A stretch of 64,000 nt of DNA from Streptomyces sp. CB01635 (GTDB lineage Bacteria; Actinomycetota; Actinomycetes; Streptomycetales; Streptomycetaceae): NCBI RefSeq assembly GCF_002803065.1, contig NZ_NNBL01000017.1, positions 62,001 through 126,000 of the forward strand, in the 5' to 3' direction. The notes under the pieces were generated by a model. The model saw only the letters and a list, made by a program, of their open reading frames with translations, was not told the DNA's origin and did not search any database. Below are positions 59,354 through 64,000 of the stretch, one piece after another. Both the position numbers and the translations under genes were made by a program. How positions within the stretch are numbered: position 1 is the stretch's first letter; every line of letters begins with the position of its first letter.

Positions 59354-60996
59354 CGGGTGGCTCCGGTGGTGGCGGTGGGGTGCGGGTGAACGGCGGCCAG
59401 CAGGGCTCGTGTGTAGGGGTGTCGAGGGGCGGCGAAGAGGTCCTCGGCGAGCCCCGACTCCACCACGCGGCCGTCCTTCATCACGAGAACGTCGTCGCTG
59501 ACGTGTCGGACGACGCCGAGGTCGTGGGAGATGAACAGATAGGCCAGGCCGAGGGAGTCCTGGAGGTCGGCGAGCAGGTCGAGGACCTGGGCCTGCACGG
59601 AGACGTCGAGCGCGGACACCGGTTCGTCGAGGACCAGGACGGCGGGGTTCGGTGCCAATGCCCGTGCCAGGGCGGCCCGTTGACGCTGGCCGCCGGAGAG
59701 CGAAAGTGGATGCCGGTCGAGGGTGTCGTCCGGGAGGCCGACCTGCGCGGCGAGTTCGGTCACCCGGCGTGCGGCCTCGTCGGGCGTCGAGAGCGGATGC
59801 CCCGGGCGCCGCAGTCGTACGGCGTCGATCAGCGAGCGGCGCACGGTCCAGCGCGGGTCGAACGCGGACAGCGGGTCCTGGTGCACGAGCTGGATGCCGT
59901 GCCGGCGCGGGCGCCGTTCCCGTTCGGGCAGCGCGCTCCAGGGCTCGCCGTGCAGGGTGATTGTGCCCGTGTCGGGCCGGGTCAGGCCGAGCGCGATCCG
60001 GGCCGTCGTCGACTTGCCGGACCCCGACTCGCCCACGATGCCGAGGGTGCGGCCCGCCGCGAGCGCGAAGGACACGTCGCGTACCGCGTCCCGGCCGCCG
60101 TACGCCTTGTGGAGCCCGTCGGCGGTGAGGACGACCTCGTGCGGGCGGCGGTTGGGCGCGGGCGCGGCCGTCCGGGCCGGGGTGAGCCGCGCCCCCTTCG
60201 GGTGGAGCGCCGGGTCGGCCGCCAACAGACCCTGGGTATAGGAGTGTTGAGGGTCTTCGAGAACGTCGCGGACGCTCCCCTCCTCCACGATCTCGCCGCC
60301 GCGCATCACCGCCACCCGGTCCGCGAGCCGCCGTACGACTCCCAGGTCGTGCGTGATGAACAGCAGACCCCGCTCCCGGCTGCGGGCCGCCGCCAGCAGG
60401 TCGAGGATCTGCGCTTGCACCGTCGCGTCCAGTGCCGTCGTCGGCTCGTCAGCGATGAGCAGCGGCGGGTCGAGCGCGAGTGCGGCGGCGATCAGCGCGC
60501 GCTGGCGCAGCCCGCCGGACAGCTCGTGCGGGCGCTGGGCGGCGCGCAGTTCGGGATCCGGGATGCCGACCTGCGCCATCACCTCGAGGACGCGGGCCCG
60601 GCGCGTGGCCCGGTCGCCGTGGCCGTGCAGCCGCAGTCCGTCCTCGATCTCCTTGCCGACCGGGCGCAGTGGGTCGAGCGAGACGAGCGCGTCCTGGAGC
60701 ACGAACCCGATGCCCCGGCCGCGGACGCGGCGCCAGCGCCGTTCGCGCCAGCCGCGGACGTCCTCGCCCCGCCAGGTCAGCTCGTCGGCCGCCACCCGAG
60801 CACCGGCACCGGTCAGGCCGACCAGGGTGCGGGCGGTGACGCTCTTGCCGGAACCGGACTCGCCGACGAGGGCGACGGTCTCGCCGCGGCGCACGGTGAG
60901 GGAGATGCCGCGTACGACGTCCCGGTCGCCGAACCCGACGGTCAGGTTCCGCGCGGAGAGCAGCACGTCGGAGTTCTCAGGGGGATCGGTGGTCAT
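59350..60996 (-). CDS. Double-ATPase ABC protein, DppD-DppF fusion type
   Basis: A 548-residue protein with two nucleotide-binding domains. NBD1 has Walker A ALVGESGSGKSVTARTL, signature ELSGGLRQRALIAAAL, and LLIADEPTTALDATVQ. NBD2 has GIVGESGSGKSTTARIA, SLSGGQRQRAALARAL and VLVLDEPVSALDVSVQ. Both carry the oligopeptide-binding ends (HPYTRALLAA). It drives the DppB/DppC permease encoded upstream. Overlaps of four and three bases with its neighbours show tight translational coupling. Confidence 0.94.
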   Translation of the reverse strand: MTTDPPENSDVLLSARNLTVGFGDRDVVRGISLTVRRGETVALVGESGSGKSVTARTLVGLTGAGARVAADELTWRGEDVRGWRERRWRRVRGRGIGFVLQDALVSLDPLRPVGKEIEDGLRLHGHGDRATRRARVLEVMAQVGIPDPELRAAQRPHELSGGLRQRALIAAALALDPPLLIADEPTTALDATVQAQILDLLAAARSRERGLLFITHDLGVVRRLADRVAVMRGGEIVEEGSVRDVLEDPQHSYTQGLLAADPALHPKGARLTPARTAAPAPNRRPHEVVLTADGLHKAYGGRDAVRDVSFALAAGRTLGIVGESGSGKSTTARIALGLTRPDTGTITLHGEPWSALPERERRPRRHGIQLVHQDPLSAFDPRWTVRRSLIDAVRLRRPGHPLSTPDEAARRVTELAAQVGLPDDTLDRHPLSLSGGQRQRAALARALAPNPAVLVLDEPVSALDVSVQAQVLDLLADLQDSLGLAYLFISHDLGVVRHVSDDVLVMKDGRVVESGLAEDLFAAPRHPYTRALLAAVHPHPTATTGATR

Positions 60997-61844
60997 CAGC
61001 TGCTCCTCGTGTCGAGCCACGCCTGCAGACGGCGCCCGAGAACGGTCGTGGACAAGGTGGTCAGGACGATGAACAGGCCCGGGAAGAACGACGTCCACCA
61101 GGCGTACTGGAGGAAGGTGCGCCCGTCCGCGAGCATCGCGCCCCACTCCGCGGCCGGCGGCTGCGCGCCCAGGCCCAGGAAGGAGAGCGACGACGCCCAC
61201 ACCACGGACTGGCCGATGCCGAGCGTGGCGAGGGCGGCGAGCGGGCGCAGCACGTTGGGCAGCACCGTGCGCCGTACGACGCGCGCCGGGGAGTGCCCGA
61301 GGCCGCGCGCCGCCTCGACGTAGCCGGAGCGGACGACGGTGGCGGCCTGGGAGCGGATGAGTCGCGCGTACCCGGCGGCCTCACCGATGCCGACGGCGAT
61401 CGCCGCGGTCACCGCGCCCGTGCCGAACACGGCGATGAAGAGCAGCGCGAGCAGCAGCCCCGGGAAGGCGAAGAGGACTTCGAGGACCCGGCCGACGGCG
61501 AAGTCCGCGCGGCGCCCGCCGAGCGCCGCGCCCAGGCCGAGCACGATGCCGAGGCCGAGCGAGATCGCCGTGGCGCCCAGCCCGATGAGGAGGGACTGGC
61601 CGGCACCGTACACGACGCGTGTGTACACGTCGCGGCCGTTCTGGTCCGTGCCGAACCAGTGCGCGGCAGAGGGGGACCGGAAGAAGTCGGCGGGCCTGAT
61701 CGCGTCCGGGGCGTACGAGGTGAGCAGGCTGGGGACGAGTGCGGCAACGACGACCAGGGTCAGGAAGAGCCCGGCGGCGAACAGCCCCGGACGGAGCCTG
61801 GGCCGCCTGCGGGCCGGGGCCAGGGCGGCGGTCAGTGCGGTCAC
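60996..61844 (-). CDS. Dpp-type ABC permease, DppC family
   Basis: A 282-residue permease: LRPGLFAAGLFLTLVVVAAL, SAAHWFGTDQNGRDVYTRVV (DppC hallmark GTDxxGRD), ISLGLGIVLGLGAALGGR, EVLFAFPGLLLALLFIAVFG and EAARGLGHSPARVVRRTVLP (EAA loop). About six helices. GTG 61844 is preceded by GGGAGATCTGACC. It forms the channel with DppB and is three bases from it. Substrates of this family range from peptides to nickel and glutathione; the sulfur context favours an S-containing peptide or conjugate. Confidence 0.93.
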   Translation of the reverse strand: MTALTAALAPARRRPRLRPGLFAAGLFLTLVVVAALVPSLLTSYAPDAIRPADFFRSPSAAHWFGTDQNGRDVYTRVVYGAGQSLLIGLGATAISLGLGIVLGLGAALGGRRADFAVGRVLEVLFAFPGLLLALLFIAVFGTGAVTAAIAVGIGEAAGYARLIRSQAATVVRSGYVEAARGLGHSPARVVRRTVLPNVLRPLAALATLGIGQSVVWASSLSFLGLGAQPPAAEWGAMLADGRTFLQYAWWTSFFPGLFIVLTTLSTTVLGRRLQAWLDTRSS

Positions 61845-61846
61845 GG

Positions 61847-62818
61847 TCAGATCTCCCGAGGGGTGCGGACGCGCGGGTCGACCACCGCGTACAGCAGGTC
61901 GACGGCGAGGTTGACGAGGACGTACACCGTGGCGATGAGCAGCACGATCCCGGTGACCAGCGGCAGGTCGCGGGCGATCACGGCGTTCAGGAGCGCCCGG
62001 CCGACGCCCTGGCGCGCGAAGACCGCCTCCACGACGACCTCGCTGGAGAAGAGCGCGCCGACCGCCCAGCCGGACAGGGTCAGCGGCGGCAGCAGCGCGT
62101 GCCGCAGCGCGCGCCGGGCGCGGACCGCTCCCGGGCTCATGCCGCGCAGCCGCGCCGACGTGATGAACGGCTGGTCGAGGGTCGTGAGGAGCGCGCCGCG
62201 CGTCACCTGGCCGAGATACCCGGCGAGCGGTACGGCGAGGGTCAGCGCGGGCAGGACGAGCCCGGTGAGTCCGGTGCCGCCCGCGACCGGGAACCAGCCG
62301 AGACGGAACGCGAACACGTACAGGAGCACCACACCGAGCCAGAAGTGCGGCAACCCGGCGGCGATCGTCTCGAGCCCCGAGCCGAGGGCCCGGCCGATAG
62401 TCCCCCTGCCGGTCGACAGGAGGACCACAGCCCCGGTGATCAGCCATGCGAACAGCAGGGCCAGAGCGGTGAGTTGGAGCGTCGACGGCAACTGCTCGGT
62501 GATGACGGTACCGACGGACTCCTTCAGGGAGGTCGACACCCCCAGGTCGCCGGTGAGCAGCCGGCCGATGTGCTGCGCGTACTGCACGTACAGCGGCTGG
62601 TCGAGTCCGTACGCGTGGCGCGTCGCGGCGATCGTCTCCGGTGTCGGATTGGCTCCGGAACCGCCGCCGAGCAGGACGAGCACCGGGTCGCCCGGCACCA
62701 GATGCAGTGCGAGAAACGTGACTGTCGCCGCCGCCCACAGCACGAGTGCGGCGCCCGCTACCCGGACAAGAATTCGGCGGTACAAGGGAGTTGCCACAGC
62801 TGTCGGGGTCGTTGTCAT
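61847..62818 (-). CDS. Dpp-type ABC permease, DppB family
   Basis: A 323-residue permease: RILVRVAGAALVLWAAATVT, FLALHLVPGDPVLVLLGGGS, YGLDQPLYVQYAQHIGRLLT, GDLGVSTSLKESVGTVITEQ and a C-terminal GALFSSEVVVEAVFARQGVG, RALLNAVIARDLPLVTGIVL. These are the DppB signatures. ATG 62818 overlaps the stop of the binding-protein gene (62815), and is preferred to ATG 62833. It partners DppC for import. Confidence 0.93.
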   Translation of the reverse strand: MTTTPTAVATPLYRRILVRVAGAALVLWAAATVTFLALHLVPGDPVLVLLGGGSGANPTPETIAATRHAYGLDQPLYVQYAQHIGRLLTGDLGVSTSLKESVGTVITEQLPSTLQLTALALLFAWLITGAVVLLSTGRGTIGRALGSGLETIAAGLPHFWLGVVLLYVFAFRLGWFPVAGGTGLTGLVLPALTLAVPLAGYLGQVTRGALLTTLDQPFITSARLRGMSPGAVRARRALRHALLPPLTLSGWAVGALFSSEVVVEAVFARQGVGRALLNAVIARDLPLVTGIVLLIATVYVLVNLAVDLLYAVVDPRVRTPREI

Positions 62819-64000
62819 CGGGAGCTCACCCACGCGTCGTAGAGGTAGGGCAGGGACAGGGCCGGTTCGAGAGCGGCGCCGCGCACCGATCCGTCGTGAG
62901 CGGCGAGACGGGTCGTCTGCGGGTAGAGGGTCAGCTGGTAGGCGCCCGCGGAGATCAGCCGCTGCGCCGCGCCGTAGAGCTTCTGCTGCTCGTCCGGGTC
63001 CGTGGTGGCCTGTGCGGTACGGAACAGTCGGTCGAGGGCGGGGTCCTTGGCGTATGTCGCGTTGGAGTGGATGCCGTTCTGCACGGCGTATTCGCTGCCG
63101 AAGACGGTGTGCAGCACGTCGGGTGTGTTGGTGTTCCAGTAGCCGTCGCGCAGGTCGTACTTCCCCGCCAGGTAACGGGTGTTGACCGTCGCCGCGTCGA
63201 GCCGTAGCAGCTTCAGCTGGAAGCCGACGTCCTTGGCGGTGGCCTGGATCTGCTCCATCACCGCCAGCTGGTTCGGGCTGATGTCGGACTTGAGGAGCAC
63301 CTCGGCGGTCAGCCGCCCGGTGCCCTTGACGCGGTAGCCGTCACCGTCGCGCTTTCCCCAACCCGCCTGATCCAGCAAAGTGTTGGCCTTCTCCGGGTCG
63401 TACGGCCAGGCGTTCTCGTACGCGTCCGAGTAGTGCGGCGTCACATAGCTGAGCGGGCCGCCCGCCCGCCGGTACTGGCCGAAGAAGACACTCTTGAGGC
63501 CGTCGGCGACATCGGCCGAGTACAGGAACGCCTTGCGGACGCGGATATCGTCGAAGGGGGCGCGGGAGGTGTTCAGGGCGAGGTTCGTCGGATTGCCCGG
63601 CCGGTCGCGCACGACCACCTTCAGGCGGTCGTCGTGTTCGGCGGTCCGCTGGTCCTCCGGCGGCAGCGCGTCGATCACGTCGACCTGCCCCGACTGGACG
63701 GCTGCGAACCGGGTCGCGGGTTCCGGTATGAACCGCCAGACGATCTTCTCCGCGTACGCGGGGCCGGAGTGCTTCGCGTACGGCGGCGGGGAGTTGTAGT
63801 GCGGGTTGCGCACCAGGACGACGTCCGACTGCCGGTTCCACTTCTTCACGATGAACGGGCCGGTGCCGACGGGTGCCGCGCAGTTCGCCTCCTTTCCGCG
63901 GGCGAGGGCCTTGGGCGACTCCATGGCGAGGAACGCCTGCGCGAGCATGTTGAGGAAGGGTGAGTACGGCCGGTCGAGGTGCACACGGGCCGTGAACTCG
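62815..64000 (-). CDS. Family-5 extracellular binding protein, 5' part outside the window
   Basis: The C-terminal 395 residues of a DppA/OppA-like protein: EFTARVHLDRPYSPFLNMLA, CAAPVGTGPFIVKKWNRQSD, GQVDVIDALPPEDQRTAEHD, GNPTNLALNTSRAPFDDIRV, RKAFLYSADVADGLKSVFFG and RYLAGKYDLRDGYWNTNTPD. The start and signal peptide lie beyond 64000. It feeds the DppBC-ATPase importer. Its missing N-terminal part would be the same kind of segment that survives alone at 51763. Confidence 0.93.
   Translation of the reverse strand, partial: EFTARVHLDRPYSPFLNMLAQAFLAMESPKALARGKEANCAAPVGTGPFIVKKWNRQSDVVLVRNPHYNSPPPYAKHSGPAYAEKIVWRFIPEPATRFAAVQSGQVDVIDALPPEDQRTAEHDDRLKVVVRDRPGNPTNLALNTSRAPFDDIRVRKAFLYSADVADGLKSVFFGQYRRAGGPLSYVTPHYSDAYENAWPYDPEKANTLLDQAGWGKRDGDGYRVKGTGRLTAEVLLKSDISPNQLAVMEQIQATAKDVGFQLKLLRLDAATVNTRYLAGKYDLRDGYWNTNTPDVLHTVFGSEYAVQNGIHSNATYAKDPALDRLFRTAQATTDPDEQQKLYGAAQRLISAGAYQLTLYPQTTRLAAHDGSVRGAALEPALSLPYLYDAWVSSR

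Noticed and set aside
59335-63185. Very long plus-strand open frames (about 660 and 630 codons)
   Set aside because: They lie opposite the Dpp importer and DszA-type genes, whose motifs are unmistakable on the minus strand.

Overview
The window is high-GC DNA with frequent GTG starts, AAGGAG-type ribosome sites and many Streptomyces-type families (MmyB-like and HxlR regulators, an Hsp18/RheA pair, a Tap telomere-protein remnant, DUF6381 and DUF6417 small proteins). It is most likely from a Streptomyces chromosome arm or a large linear replicon. The many truncated genes, transposase pieces and frameshifts are typical of such accessory DNA. All calls rest on reading the sequence and on remembered family features; no database search was run.

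Layout. 0-3.6 kb: Hsp18 and its RheA-like repressor around two operators, then small proteins and gene debris. 3.7-10.9 kb: a redox island (aldo/keto reductase, two SDRs, zinc alcohol dehydrogenase, DUF2255, cupin) with an MmyB-like regulator and an 86-bp promoter repeat seen twice. 10.2-18.6 kb: mixed genes (copper-binding four-helix protein, BrkB/YihY membrane protein, HAD, P-loop kinase-like, VOC, lipoprotein) mixed with fragments of a Y-family polymerase, DUF72, Tap and an IS5-type transposase. 19-21.9 kb: a secreted-protein gene split by an IS605/IS1341-type TnpB element. 22-26 kb: decayed TauD, LUD protein, HxlR regulator and MFS exporter.

26-64 kb is dominated by organosulfur scavenging. 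It holds eight LLM-class flavin-dependent monooxygenases or oxidoreductases, two flavin reductases, an SsuABC importer with a second binding protein, a double-rhodanese sulfurtransferase, two acyl-CoA-dehydrogenase-type (SfnB/DszC-like) enzymes, a glycolate-oxidase-like flavoenzyme, a Dpp-type ABC importer, two LysR regulators and a rhodanese-winged-helix fusion regulator. The expected chemistry is import of sulfonates, sulfones or peptide-like S compounds, supply of reduced FMN, oxidative C-S cleavage and use of the released sulfite.

The strongest cross-cutting signal is a set of nine very short ORFs (eight readable, one decayed), each just upstream of a sulfur-type gene or operon. They share a core like R-R-x-H-V-D-L-L-R-V followed by a short, usually Cys-containing tail. 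They look like cysteine-sensing leader peptides and would tie the three sulfur blocks, two acetyltransferases and a vanadium haloperoxidase into one regulon. Several blocks are decaying paralogues of one another (rhodanese, GNAT, TauD, binding protein), so this is a region of repeated duplication and loss.
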